Assembly (NCBI GenBank): GCA_001577215.1
Contig: LSCC01000030.1
Location: 1 to 27,029 of the forward strand
Origin: Fidelibacterota bacterium TCS52
Lineage (GTDB): Bacteria > Fidelibacterota > Fidelibacteria > Fidelibacterales > Fidelibacteraceae
DNA length: 27,029 nt
Reading direction: 5' to 3'
The notes beneath the pieces were generated by a model that was given only the letters and a program-made list of their open reading frames with translations, was not told the origin of the DNA and searched no databases. Within the stretch, counting starts at the first letter, position 1. Each line of letters opens with the position of its first letter. Below, piece after piece: positions 14,071 through 23,300 of the stretch. A program made the translations under genes and the position numbers.

Positions 14071-15783
14071 ATGGCAAAGATTATTAAGTATAATGTAGAT
14101 GCTAGAGCTAAGCTAAAAAACGGTGTTGACCAATTGGCTGATGCTGTAAAACGTACACTTGGTCCAAAAGGAAGAAATGTTGTAATTGAAAAAAGCTTTG
14201 GTGCACCTACAATAACGAAAGACGGTGTTACTGTTGCTAAAGAAATTGAATTGGAAGAAAAAATTGAAAATATGGGTGCACAGATGATAAAGGAAGTTGC
14301 ATCCAACACTTCCGATATTGCAGGTGATGGAACAACTACTGCAACTGTATTGGCACAAGCAATAATTAAAGAAGGGTTGAAAAATGTAACTGCCGGCTCA
14401 AATCCAATGGAGATCAAAAGAGGCATAGATGTTGCATCCGCAAAGATCGTAGAAGAATTGGGAAAAATGAGTCAGCAGGTAAATGATGACAAAAAGAAGA
14501 TAGCTCAAGTTGGTACAATTTCTGCAAATAATAAAAAAGTAAGAATGCAGAGAATTACTGACAAAAAAGAAGAGATCATTGAAGTGCCGATCGGAAAAAT
14601 TATTGCTGATGCAATGGCAAAAGTTGGGACTGATGGAGTAATTACAGTTGAAGAAGCTAAGAGCGCATTAACTTCTTTAGATTTAGTTGAAGGTATGCAA
14701 TTTGATCGTGGATATCTTTCACCTTATTTTGTAACGGATTCAGAATCAATGGAAGCAGTTTTAGAAGATGCATATATTCTTATTTATGATAAAAAAATAT
14801 CAGCAATGAAAGATCTTTTACCTATTCTTGAAAAAGCTTCACAACAAGGTAAACCTCTTTTAATTATCGCAGAAGATATTGAAGGCGAAGCATTGGCTAC
14901 ATTAGTTGTCAACAAATTGCGTGGAACTTTAAAAATAGCTGCAATTAAAGCACCTGGTTTTGGTGATCGTCGTAAAGCAATGTTAGAAGATATTGCAGTA
15001 CTTACAAAGGGAAAAGTTATTTCAGAAGAACAAGGTTATAAATTAGAAAATGCTACTTTGGAATTTTTAGGAACTGCAAAGAGAGTAACACTTGATAAAG
15101 ATAACACAACTATAGTTGAAGGTGGTGGTACTACAAAAGCAATCACAGCAAGAGTTAACGAAATAAAGAATCAAGTTGAAAATACTACATCTGATTATGA
15201 TAAAGAAAAATTACAAGAAAGATTAGCTAAATTATCCGGTGGAGTAGCTGTGTTGAATATTGGTGCTGCTACAGAAATTGAAATGAAAGAGAAAAAAGCA
15301 TTGGTTGAAGATGCATTGCACGCTACAAGAGCTGCAGCAGAAGAAGGAATTGTTCCCGGTGGTGGAGTTGCTCTATTAAGAATTGGTAACGATTTAGATA
15401 ATCTTGGATTATGGAAAGATGAAGGCATTGGTGTAGATATTATTCGTCGTGCTTTAGAATATCCGATTCGTCAGATCGTTGAAAATGCCGGTTTGGAACC
15501 TGCAATAATTATTCAAAATATTCTTGAAGGAAAGGATGATTATGGATTTGATGCTCGTGAAGAAAAATATGGCTCGATGATCGATTTTGGAATTGTTGAC
15601 CCTACAAAGGTAACCAGGACAGCAGTTGAAAATGCAGCTTCAATTGCTGGATTGTTATTGACTACAGAAGCAGTAATAAGTGATAAGCCAGAAGAAGATG
15701 ATAAATCTGCTGGTGGCGGAATGCCGGGTGGAATGCCAGGTGGCGGAATGCCGGGTGGAATGCCAGGCGGAATGGGAATGTAA
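14071..15783 (+). CDS. groL: Chaperonin GroEL with an extra segment
   Basis: GroEL forms the double-ring ATP-driven folding chamber. Core motifs are intact: T-L-G-P-K-G-R-N-V (29-37), G-D-G-T-T-T-A-T-V (85-93), V-E-G-M-Q-F-D-R-G-Y (206-215), V-E-D-A-L-H-A-T-R-A-A with the catalytic aspartate, and a G-G-x nucleotide loop. The C-terminus is a repeat of G-G-M-P units ending G-G-M-G-M, typical for this family. At 570 residues it is about 20 longer than E. coli GroEL. About 16 of the extra residues lie in one lysine/glutamate-rich insertion at roughly 155-171, between S-A-N and G-K-I-I-A-D, near the equatorial-intermediate boundary. No groES precedes it, so the co-chaperonin is encoded elsewhere. 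Strong ribosome site and terminator fit high expression. Confidence 0.96.
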   Translation: MAKIIKYNVDARAKLKNGVDQLADAVKRTLGPKGRNVVIEKSFGAPTITKDGVTVAKEIELEEKIENMGAQMIKEVASNTSDIAGDGTTTATVLAQAIIKEGLKNVTAGSNPMEIKRGIDVASAKIVEELGKMSQQVNDDKKKIAQVGTISANNKKVRMQRITDKKEEIIEVPIGKIIADAMAKVGTDGVITVEEAKSALTSLDLVEGMQFDRGYLSPYFVTDSESMEAVLEDAYILIYDKKISAMKDLLPILEKASQQGKPLLIIAEDIEGEALATLVVNKLRGTLKIAAIKAPGFGDRRKAMLEDIAVLTKGKVISEEQGYKLENATLEFLGTAKRVTLDKDNTTIVEGGGTTKAITARVNEIKNQVENTTSDYDKEKLQERLAKLSGGVAVLNIGAATEIEMKEKKALVEDALHATRAAAEEGIVPGGGVALLRIGNDLDNLGLWKDEGIGVDIIRRALEYPIRQIVENAGLEPAIIIQNILEGKDDYGFDAREEKYGSMIDFGIVDPTKVTRTAVENAASIAGLLLTTEAVISDKPEEDDKSAGGGMPGGMPGGGMPGGMPGGMGM

Positions 15784-15811
15784 AAGCCAAAAATTACTTA
15801 TTATAATAGAT

Positions 15812-15847
15812 AAAAAATCCATCAGTTTATTGCTGATGGATTTTTTT
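15812..15847 (+). terminator. Intrinsic terminator after groEL
   Basis: A perfect 14-base-pair stem pairs 15812-15825 (AAAAAATCCATCAG) with 15833-15846 (CTGATGGATTTTTT) around a seven-base loop and ends in a T run. It lies about 30 bases after the groEL stop and separates it from the dehydrogenase gene. Confidence 0.93.
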
Positions 15848-15944
15848 ATGTATAAATTTTTATAAAATAATAATGTAATTTGTATTATAACTTATTAAAT
15901 TATCCATAGTTAAAAATCAGAAAAAAATAATAAGGAGAAAATTT

Positions 15945-17063
15945 ATGGCAAAGTATCGAATTGGGTGGCTACCCGGTGATGGAGTTGGAAATGATGTTAT
16001 GGAAGCAGCAAGGATAATTTTAGATAGATTGCAGTTGGATGCTGAGTATATTCATGGAGACATCGGATGGAAATTTTGGAAAAGCGAAGGAGAAGCATTA
16101 CCGGAACGAACCGTAGAGATGTTGGAAAAAACAGATTGTGCATTGTTTGGTGCAATAACTTCCAAGCCAAAAGAAGAAGCCGATGAAGCGCTGGATCCAA
16201 AATTGAAAGGAAAGGGATTTGTATATTTTAGTCCAATAGTTCGTCTGCGTCAGATGTTTGATCTGCATACGAATATGCGACCTTGTAAATCATATCCGGG
16301 AAATCCATTAAATTATAAGGAGGATATTGACATAACTATTTTTCGTGAGAATACTGAAGGAATGTATGGTGGAATAGAATTTTTTCCATTACCACAAGAT
16401 GTTTTTGATGTGTTGGATAGGAATCACCCGAAAATGAAAAAGTTTAAGGATGCAGGCGTAGAAAACATTGCGATGTCAACAAGAATAATGACGAAAAAAG
16501 GTTGTGTAAGAATTGTAACGGATGCATTTGAATTTGCAAAAGAATTCGGAAAGAAAAAGGTAACTGTAGTTGATAAACCAAATGTATTGCGAGAAACCGG
16601 TGGATTAATGATTAGAACAGCTCGCAAAATTGCCAAAAAATATCCGGGAATCTCATTAGAAGAAACGAATATTGATGCACAATGTATGTGGCTTGTAAAA
16701 AATCCTGAAAATTATGAAATCCTTGTTGCTGAAAATATGTTTGGTGATATTTTAAGTGATCTTTCCGCTCAATTGGTTGGTGGACTTGGATTTGCTGCCA
16801 GTGGAAATATTGGCGATGATTTTGCTGTTTTTGAACCAACACACGGTTCAGCACCAAAATATAAAGGCAAATATAAGGTAAATCCAATGGCAATGATACG
16901 CACTACAAAAATGATGCTTGATTGGCTTGGTGAATTAGAACTAGGTAAACGATTAGAAAAAGCTATAGCTGAAGTGATCTCGGAAGGAAAAGTAAAAACT
17001 TATGATATGGGTGGAAATAACACTTCACTTGATGTAGCAAATGAAATTGCTGATAAGCTTTAA
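15945..17063 (+). CDS. Isocitrate/isopropylmalate dehydrogenase family enzyme
   Basis: A 372-residue beta-decarboxylating dehydrogenase that oxidises and decarboxylates a 2R,3S-hydroxyacid using NAD(P) and Mg2+/Mn2+. Seen: the N-terminal G-D-G-V-G (11-15), F-R-E-N-T-E-G-M-Y (133-141), lysine 211 of V-D-K-P-N-V-L, and the family signature N-M-F-G-D-I-L-S-D to V-G-G-L-G (264-282). Substrate arginines Arg102, Arg112 and the second-Ser position Ser96 are present, but the E. coli isocitrate-binding S-L-N reads S-P-I. The coenzyme loop reads H-G-S-A-P-K-Y, the Lys-Tyr pair associated with NADP in E. coli Icd, yet the later arginine of Y-D-F-E-R is missing. Substrate (isocitrate, homoisocitrate or isopropylmalate) and coenzyme are therefore left open. 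A strong AAGGAGA ribosome site precedes the ATG. No leucine or lysine pathway genes adjoin it. Confidence 0.85.
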   Translation: MAKYRIGWLPGDGVGNDVMEAARIILDRLQLDAEYIHGDIGWKFWKSEGEALPERTVEMLEKTDCALFGAITSKPKEEADEALDPKLKGKGFVYFSPIVRLRQMFDLHTNMRPCKSYPGNPLNYKEDIDITIFRENTEGMYGGIEFFPLPQDVFDVLDRNHPKMKKFKDAGVENIAMSTRIMTKKGCVRIVTDAFEFAKEFGKKKVTVVDKPNVLRETGGLMIRTARKIAKKYPGISLEETNIDAQCMWLVKNPENYEILVAENMFGDILSDLSAQLVGGLGFAASGNIGDDFAVFEPTHGSAPKYKGKYKVNPMAMIRTTKMMLDWLGELELGKRLEKAIAEVISEGKVKTYDMGGNNTSLDVANEIADKL

Positions 17064-17089
17064 TGGATTATAAATTTATATATTTTTAA

Positions 17090-17271
17090 ACCTTATTACA
17101 TTGTTTTTGTTTGTTTTCCTAATATTTTTATGAATAAGGTAATAAGATCTTGTTGGTTGTTTATTTTTTTGGGCTAAAGCCCGTAATTGGATTGTAATTT
17201 TTTCGTCCCCCTATCTGAATATAGGGGTAATTGCTTATTTTTATTCGTGTTATTTCATCGCATCAAGATGC
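17090..17271. repeat. Cluster of short palindromes between convergent genes
   Basis: This gap between the dehydrogenase and rmuC holds four palindromic units. ACCTTATT (17090-17097) pairs with AATAAGGT (17133-17140), and the overlapping CTTATTAC pairs with GTAATAAG. GGGCT-AA-AGCCC lies at 17171-17182. CCCCTAT with ATAGGGG (17208-17227) has a six-base loop, and GCATC-AA-GATGC lies at 17260-17271. Two of them share the same design, five-base arms around AA. They are GC-rich islands in AT-rich DNA, as REP-like intergenic elements are. The 17208-17227 hairpin could also stop transcription from both sides. Confidence 0.55.
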
Positions 17272-17287
17272 TTGGTGCGTTTCATAA

Positions 17288-18595
17288 TTAGCTTTGGTGT
17301 ATTTCGGTGTTCTCGGTGGTTAATTCATTATCTTTAAATTCTTGAGGAATGTTCTTTTCGGTTTTGACACCTAATTTTTTTATCTTACCAACTCTTCCGA
17401 TCAAGTTGCCTTTACCGGTTTGAAGTTTATTTTTTGCATTTTCCCATGATTTTTTTGTATTATCTAAATGTTTTCCTATGTCATTTAAATCTTCAAGGAA
17501 TCCAACGAATTTGTCATATAAATTTCCGCTTTGTCTTGCAATTTCTGCGGCATTTTTTGTTTGATTATCCTGACGCCAAATAAATGCAATAGTGTTTAAT
17601 ATTGCCATCAAAGTTGTCGGGCTGACAATTACTATCTGTTTGTCAAATGCATAATTAAAAAGTGTATCATTTGATTGGATTGCCAGTGCAAAACTTCCTT
17701 CAATTGGCATAAATAAAAATACAAAATCGGGTGAATTGATTCCTTTTGCAACACTGTAATGTTTACTGTTTAAATCTTTAATATGATTTTTTATAGAGAT
17801 CATGAGTTCAGATAAATATTGCTTTTTTTTATCTTTATCTTCGGAATTTACATATTTTGTATATGAAACTAAAGATACTTTTGAATCAATTATAAGATGT
17901 TTTTTATCAGGCAAGTTTATTATAACATCGGGAGCGATTCTTTCGCCATTTTCGTTTTTTAATCCCATTCCTTTTGCTTGAGAAGTATATTCTTTTCCCT
18001 CTCGCAGTCCACTACTTTCAAGAATTCGTTCCAAAATTATTTCACCCCAATTTCCCTGTGTCTTTTGTTCGCCTTTCAATGCCTTTGTGAGATTTGATGT
18101 TACTTCTCTCATTTCACTATTTTCTGTCTGTAAATTTTTTATTTGTTCAAATAGTTTCCTGTTTCTATCAATTGAGTTCTCATTTGTATTCTCAATTCGC
18201 TTTTGGAATTTTTCAATATTTTCTTTCAATGGATTTAGAATATTGTCCAAATTTGATTTGTTTTTTTCTGTAAATTTTTCACTTTTTTCTTCGAATATTC
18301 TGTTTGCCAAATTCTCAAATTCCAAAGTGAATTTCTTCTGTAACTTTTCTATTTCTTGTTCTTGATTTAATAATTTTTTCTCTAAATTTTTATTCTCATT
18401 TTGAAATGTGGAAATTTTGCTAATCAAATCATCTTTTGAATTTCTTTCTTCTTTGAGTTCATTTTTTAAATTTTCATTATTCTTACTCAACATCTGATTT
18501 TGAGTTGAAGTTTTTCCACTTCCTAATTTCCCAATTAACCAACCGATCAAAGTTCCGGCAACTAATCCAATAATTATATAAATAATATTTAACAT
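17288..18595 (-). CDS. rmuC: DNA recombination protein RmuC homologue
   Basis: A 435-residue protein with an N-terminal membrane anchor (about 3-24, with glycine-spaced hydrophobics), a long charged coiled coil (about 35-175) and the RmuC domain (about 185-370). Domain marks are G-N-W-G-E-I-I-L-E-R-I-L-E and the A-P-D-V-I-I-N-L-P stretch followed by L-I-I-D-S-K-V-S-L. The latter fits a PD-(D/E)xK nuclease core with D...D-x-K. RmuC in E. coli limits inversion at short inverted repeats; the mechanism is not well defined. The last residues (T-T-E-N-T-E-I-H-Q-S) fall outside the domain and are encoded next to the palindrome cluster by DNA resembling an intergenic repeat. The next gene upstream on this strand ends 21 bases away, so they may be co-transcribed. 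Confidence 0.9.
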   Translation of the reverse strand: MLNIIYIIIGLVAGTLIGWLIGKLGSGKTSTQNQMLSKNNENLKNELKEERNSKDDLISKISTFQNENKNLEKKLLNQEQEIEKLQKKFTLEFENLANRIFEEKSEKFTEKNKSNLDNILNPLKENIEKFQKRIENTNENSIDRNRKLFEQIKNLQTENSEMREVTSNLTKALKGEQKTQGNWGEIILERILESSGLREGKEYTSQAKGMGLKNENGERIAPDVIINLPDKKHLIIDSKVSLVSYTKYVNSEDKDKKKQYLSELMISIKNHIKDLNSKHYSVAKGINSPDFVFLFMPIEGSFALAIQSNDTLFNYAFDKQIVIVSPTTLMAILNTIAFIWRQDNQTKNAAEIARQSGNLYDKFVGFLEDLNDIGKHLDNTKKSWENAKNKLQTGKGNLIGRVGKIKKLGVKTEKNIPQEFKDNELTTENTEIHQS

Positions 18596-18616
18596 ATTTT
18601 CTCCAATTAATATAAG

Positions 18617-19840
18617 TTAAAATTCCCAGTTTACATCCGGTTTTGGTATATTGAACAATTCATCTAAAATTTCAACTAATTCTTCAGAAGCTGTAAAATC
18701 TTCATTCATTGTCAAGCTACTTGCAGGTAGAATTCCCATCCATAAACGAGTAAATGCATTTACGGTTGATTTTATAGTTTGTAGATTTTTATTGTGTCCT
18801 TTTTTTACAGTGGATTTTTTACCGAGTGTAATAATATAATTTCCCGACAGTCCTTTCCAGTTTGTATTTTCAGAAAGATAATTTTCTATTGGATCGTATA
18901 ATTCCAAATTAAAAGTTACCGAATTTCCATTCAGGTGAGTCTTATCGATACATTTTTTCAGATCACAAATTCTTATCTGCCAATATGCACCTGTAGTTAT
19001 TTCATTTGTGAATTTTGATGACTTTGTAATATTCCTATGAAAAAAAGGTTTGTCCAAAAAATCCATTAATTGAATATTGGCAGGTTCAAGCATTATCACT
19101 AATTTAATTTGATCGCCCATACTTTTGAGCAAAGCCAACAATTCTAATAATTGATCATGATTTTGATAACTCATCCACATAATTCTGAAAGGTCCGAATT
19201 CTTTTCCTAAACCAGTTAGCCAGATATGATGAGTTAAGTTTTCATCTTTATCATAATATCCCAAACCAAAACCCGTATTGAACCAAGCAGTTTCCGATTT
19301 TGTCAGTACATAATCAAGATCACAAGCACCATGTACCTTCAATCTGTTAGTACGAGATTCGTGTATAGTTTTCCAGTCATTTTTCGTTAATCTTGTTGGC
19401 ACATTAAAGTGTTTTTTTATTTTCAATGTAGAGGGAGAAAATTTTATTAATGTTTTGTAACTTCCACTTCCAAATCCCAACATTTCATAAAATCCCTGAT
19501 CGAACATTCCAAGTAAGCTTACCGCAACTCCTTTTTCAACATCTATTGCGATTTTTTGAGCTGTCAATTCTCTGGCGAGTTTCCTTTTTCGTGCAATTAA
19601 ACTTGTTGTAACATTTGTAATAAAAGATGCGGACAGTTTTTCATTCATATATTTCATTTCACCGATATTACTGCTGACAATACATTCGGGGTTATTATGG
19701 ATCTTTGCCAAGATTGAATCGCTTTCTTCTACAAGAATATCAACGCCATCATAATTATTATTTTCAATCCAACCGACTTCCTTGAAAATTCGGTTCATTG
19801 CTTTTCTGTCTTTTTGGTGATCGTAATTGCGATATTTCAT
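18617..19840 (-). CDS. Eis-like GNAT N-acetyltransferase with SCP2-type C-terminus
   Basis: A 407-residue protein with the plan of the Eis family: tandem GNAT folds and a C-terminal sterol-carrier-like domain. Seen in the first GNAT fold is the acetyl-CoA motif region V-T-T-S-L-I-A-R-K-R-K-L-A-R-E-L (77-92). The usual R/Q-x-x-G-x-G/A glycines are replaced by lysine and leucine, so acetyl-CoA binding may be altered. The F-Y-E-M-L-G-F-G segment (117-124) is a common GNAT end motif. The second fold spans about 150-285 and the SCP2-like part about 290-400, with F-T-R-L-W-M-G near 365. Mycobacterial Eis acetylates amines including aminoglycosides; the substrate here is unknown. The 21-base gap to rmuC suggests a shared transcript. 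Confidence 0.65.
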   Translation of the reverse strand: MKYRNYDHQKDRKAMNRIFKEVGWIENNNYDGVDILVEESDSILAKIHNNPECIVSSNIGEMKYMNEKLSASFITNVTTSLIARKRKLARELTAQKIAIDVEKGVAVSLLGMFDQGFYEMLGFGSGSYKTLIKFSPSTLKIKKHFNVPTRLTKNDWKTIHESRTNRLKVHGACDLDYVLTKSETAWFNTGFGLGYYDKDENLTHHIWLTGLGKEFGPFRIMWMSYQNHDQLLELLALLKSMGDQIKLVIMLEPANIQLMDFLDKPFFHRNITKSSKFTNEITTGAYWQIRICDLKKCIDKTHLNGNSVTFNLELYDPIENYLSENTNWKGLSGNYIITLGKKSTVKKGHNKNLQTIKSTVNAFTRLWMGILPASSLTMNEDFTASEELVEILDELFNIPKPDVNWEF

Positions 19841-20383
19841 ATTCGTGATCCTTTTAAAATTCTATTAATAAAATAAAATGATTTTTTTAAAGTTACAATG
19901 TAAATTTAGTAAACTTTAGGTAATGATCAATACTTGTATTATTATTTTTAAAATAACTATTTACAAAATTAATTGTATTTAATATGTTTTATTTTTTAAC
20001 TTTAAATTTTCTGCTGATTATTGTGTGTTCACAGATTAGTTGGTATGAATGTTGAGTGATATTTTTTTTATTAGTAGATATCGGCTTGTGATTGGTTTTA
20101 TTTATTCGTTAATTCACTTGCTATTAATTCAGCTTGTTTTAGAACTGTTTCAGTAGCTAATTTTTGCATGTCAGGTGGATAGCCATATTTCCGTAAGGTT
20201 CTTTTTACAATGACTTTTAATTTTGCTTTCTGTTTTTTCTTTTTTCTAACAAATCAACAACCATTTTCTCACTATTGATTTATAATTTAACCAATTCATA
20301 ATAAATTCCAAAGTTTATAATATAGTTTTCCGATCTTTAATATTTTAATCATTAGCCTTACTTGTTGCTAATTAAGTCTGTAA
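19841..20383. other. Gene-poor gap between lptD and the Eis-like gene
   Basis: This 540-base gap holds the HsdR remnant described separately (20098-20253), a hairpin just past the lptD stop (ATTAGC 20351-20356 with GCTAAT 20367-20372), and otherwise AT-rich sequence. The promoter of the Eis-like gene should lie in 19841-20097, but no convincing pair of boxes was found. On the minus strand, a frame just upstream of the remnant reads S-E-K-M-V-V-D-L-L-E-K-R-K before closing, which may be another decayed piece. Confidence 0.4.
20098..20253 (-). pseudogene. Decayed C-terminal remnant of type I restriction subunit HsdR
   Basis: On the minus strand 51 codons are open to a TAA at 20098-20100. They read, after a lysine-rich start, A-K-L-K-V-I-V-K-R-T-L-R-K-Y-G-Y-P-P-D-M-Q and then A-T-E-T-V-L-K-Q-A-E-L. 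This closely matches the extreme C-terminus of HsdR (DUF3387 type), where V-K-R-x-L-R-K-Y-G-Y-P-P-D-x-Q followed by T-V-L-x-Q-A-E is the hallmark just before the stop. There is no start codon, the frame is closed by stops upstream (20254-20256, 20269-20274), and no helicase or nuclease domains lie nearby. A type I restriction locus was therefore once here and was lost, leaving its 3' end. The identification is from memory of the family. Confidence 0.72.
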
Positions 20384-23300
20384 TTAATATCCAAATCGTT
20401 TTTTCTTCTCATATTTCAGATCTCGCAAATTTGGTGATTTCACATTTATTTTTAAAAAATATCTGTTATTGTATCCCGATGGTGTCCAGTCAAATGATAA
20501 TTCCCAGCAGTGCATATCTCTTTTTAAGGAAACATTGTGATAGATCAATTTTTGGTTTAAGACATCAAAACGAGCATTATAATTTACAGACCATTTTTCA
20601 CTTAAATTTGCTCTTAATGATAAATTAGTAGAAAAAATATCATTTGTAATATTTGGATTTGTTGCAGAATGTGTATAACTTAAGCCAGCTCTAATTGACC
20701 ATTTTGAAAATCTATCATCAGAGTATTTTGTAGAGTCATTTTTTGATCTTTTCCCTTCACTGATAGTAAATCCTGTATTTAAGGATAAGCGTGTCATTCT
20801 TGGTATTGTAAGCTCATTTATTCTTTTTCCATTTACACCTGTTGAATCTGTTCTAAAAATGTATGGATCAAATGTGGCATTTATTGAGAGTGAACTTCCA
20901 CCGGGTAGTTTTGCAATATTGGTGCGAGCGGAAATATTACTGAAATTCAATGAATCCTTTAGAAAATCATAATTGTGTGATAAAGTGAGAAAATGTATTT
21001 TTTTATATGAATTATCTTTCTGTTTGATTTTCATTTCAAATGTATGATTGAAAGACATATTTAAATTTTCATTTTTACCTATCGGAGTATTTGTGGCCAT
21101 CGTATTTTTGAAATAGTCAAATTCTAATTCTTCACCATTAGTGCCGATGCCATTATAAATATAATTTTCATTTTCAGAAAAATCAGGTTTGTATTCAAAA
21201 CCTAAATTTACGCTAAGAACATGACGAATTGCTTCCAATTTACTTATTTTAACAGGAAATATTCCATAGAGTTTTGTGTTTGCGCTGAGACGACCGGAAT
21301 AAGTTCCGCGTCTTTTAAAATTATTCACTTCTTCGGTAATTATATTTCCTGACGAATCCACCAAAATAGAATCATTTTGTATAACGGGTTTATCGTATTT
21401 TATTATCCAATCTTCGCTGTAATTTGCAGATGGCGAAATGTTTAACCAACCAAAAAATTTATGTGTAAAACTTAGATTGCTTCTGAATCCTGCCATGTTT
21501 TTCGTCTCTTTTTGAAATGTGGAATCGGACTGTAGTATGGAAGTATAAACATTATTTACATTTCCGGAGAGGTTATAACGGATATTGTGATACCATTTAC
21601 TCTGTTTTAACATATTTTTCTTCTTGAATAGGGGGGCGGTACTTTTGGATATCGAAATTTGAGGAAATTTTTCCACTACATTTCCGGATAATAGATCTAC
21701 CTTTCGATATGCATTTGCATTTATTCCAAATGATCCCAAACGAGTTGAAAAAGTTGCATTAGAAATTATATTTTGTTTTAGGCGATCTTCTTGTTGGATC
21801 TCTTCTTTGTAATGCGTTTTATCATTTGTATAAGAACCGTTGATATTCAAACGAGAATATTTTCCAAAAGTTTGATGATGTCTTAGATCAATTTTATAAC
21901 CTGTAGATTTAGTATTTGGGATAAAATTATTCCAATATTTAATATTTATATTTCCATCTAAAATATATCTTAATTTATACCTATTACGAAAATTGAATTC
22001 AATTCCTCCTTTATCATAAAAACTTCCCAGCAATCGTGAATCGAAATAAGCATTTGGCGCCCAATAATATCCACCATGCTCCAAAAAATTTCCTCTAATA
22101 TCGCTCTTCCCATAAGATGGAATTATCCAGCCACTTTGTCGTCCTCCGCTGTTAACAGGAAAAATTCCAACAGGAATATAAAAAATAGGAACACCATAAA
22201 TTTTTAAAATTAGCGGTTTGGCGTAGATCTTATCTTTCGGCACTAATTTCATCTTTTTGCTCTCGATCCAGTAATGTGGTTTGTTGGCATCGCAGGTTGT
22301 ATATTTGCCATTTTTGATATAAAATGGTTTCTCTTCTCGCTTCATAATTTGTTTACCGTAATAATACCCATCTTCAATATTCGTTTTGCCTTGAAGTATT
22401 TTACCTCTTTTTGTGTCCATATTATATACTAAATATTCACCGTTTAAAGGATCATCGCCTTTTTGTTCCATCGTGGGGATGTTTATTAATCCGGAATCGG
22501 TTTTTTGTGGAAGTGCGTATAAGATATTTTTTCGCCAGTCAACTTTTATCGTATCGGCTGCTAGGGACATCTCTCCATAGATCATTCTACCGTTTTGATA
22601 TAAAGTTGTTTTTTTGTCAATTTGATCATAGTAAATAATATCGGAATTGTAAACTAAACTTGTATCCATATCTTTAATTGATCTGTGAGGAATAAATTTT
22701 CCTTCGGCTCCGTTAATCACAAAAATATCAGTTAGTGAGTCGCCGTCAAAAAACATTTTTACAGTATCACCACTTGTTTTATTTATACCTTGATAGACGG
22801 AATCTTCATAAACATGATAATATGACGATGCCATTCCTTCCACCTTGAGCCAATCCAAATTATTTTTGTTTTTAAATTTTAATATTAATTTTCTTCCTGT
22901 TAATGTACTCGTGTTTTCAATTAATGTATCTTTATTATTGACGAGAAATCCCTGCTTCTTTGATCTCATTATTGCATTATCTTTGACGATCACTTCATCG
23001 GTTTTAGAATTATGAAAAGTAATATCAATTTTTTTTCCCGAAACTATGTTTTCCTCATGAGTCACTTCCGGATTGCCATTAAGCGATGCAATTTCCAATG
23101 AATCAGAAAAAAATAAAGAATCACATTTTGCTTCCAATGAATCTTTTAAAATATTTACATTTTTAATTGCTGTAAAATATTTATTCTCAATATTTCCTGA
23201 TATTTTTTTCGCTTTTATTCTCAATATTTCCTTGTTTGCGGAATCTCTTTTAATAAATTCCGGATTAAGATAATTTATAAATTCATCTTTTTGCATATAA

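Noticed and set aside
14049..14426. 125-codon open frame on the minus strand over the groEL start
   Set aside because: Antisense shadow of the conserved groEL reading frame; its composition follows from groEL codons.
17090..17290. Palindrome cluster as a CRISPR array
   Set aside because: The units differ in sequence and are not direct repeats with regular spacers.
18087..18365. Phenylalanine/serine-rich frame antisense to rmuC
   Set aside because: It is the complement of the lysine/glutamate-rich coiled coil, not a gene.
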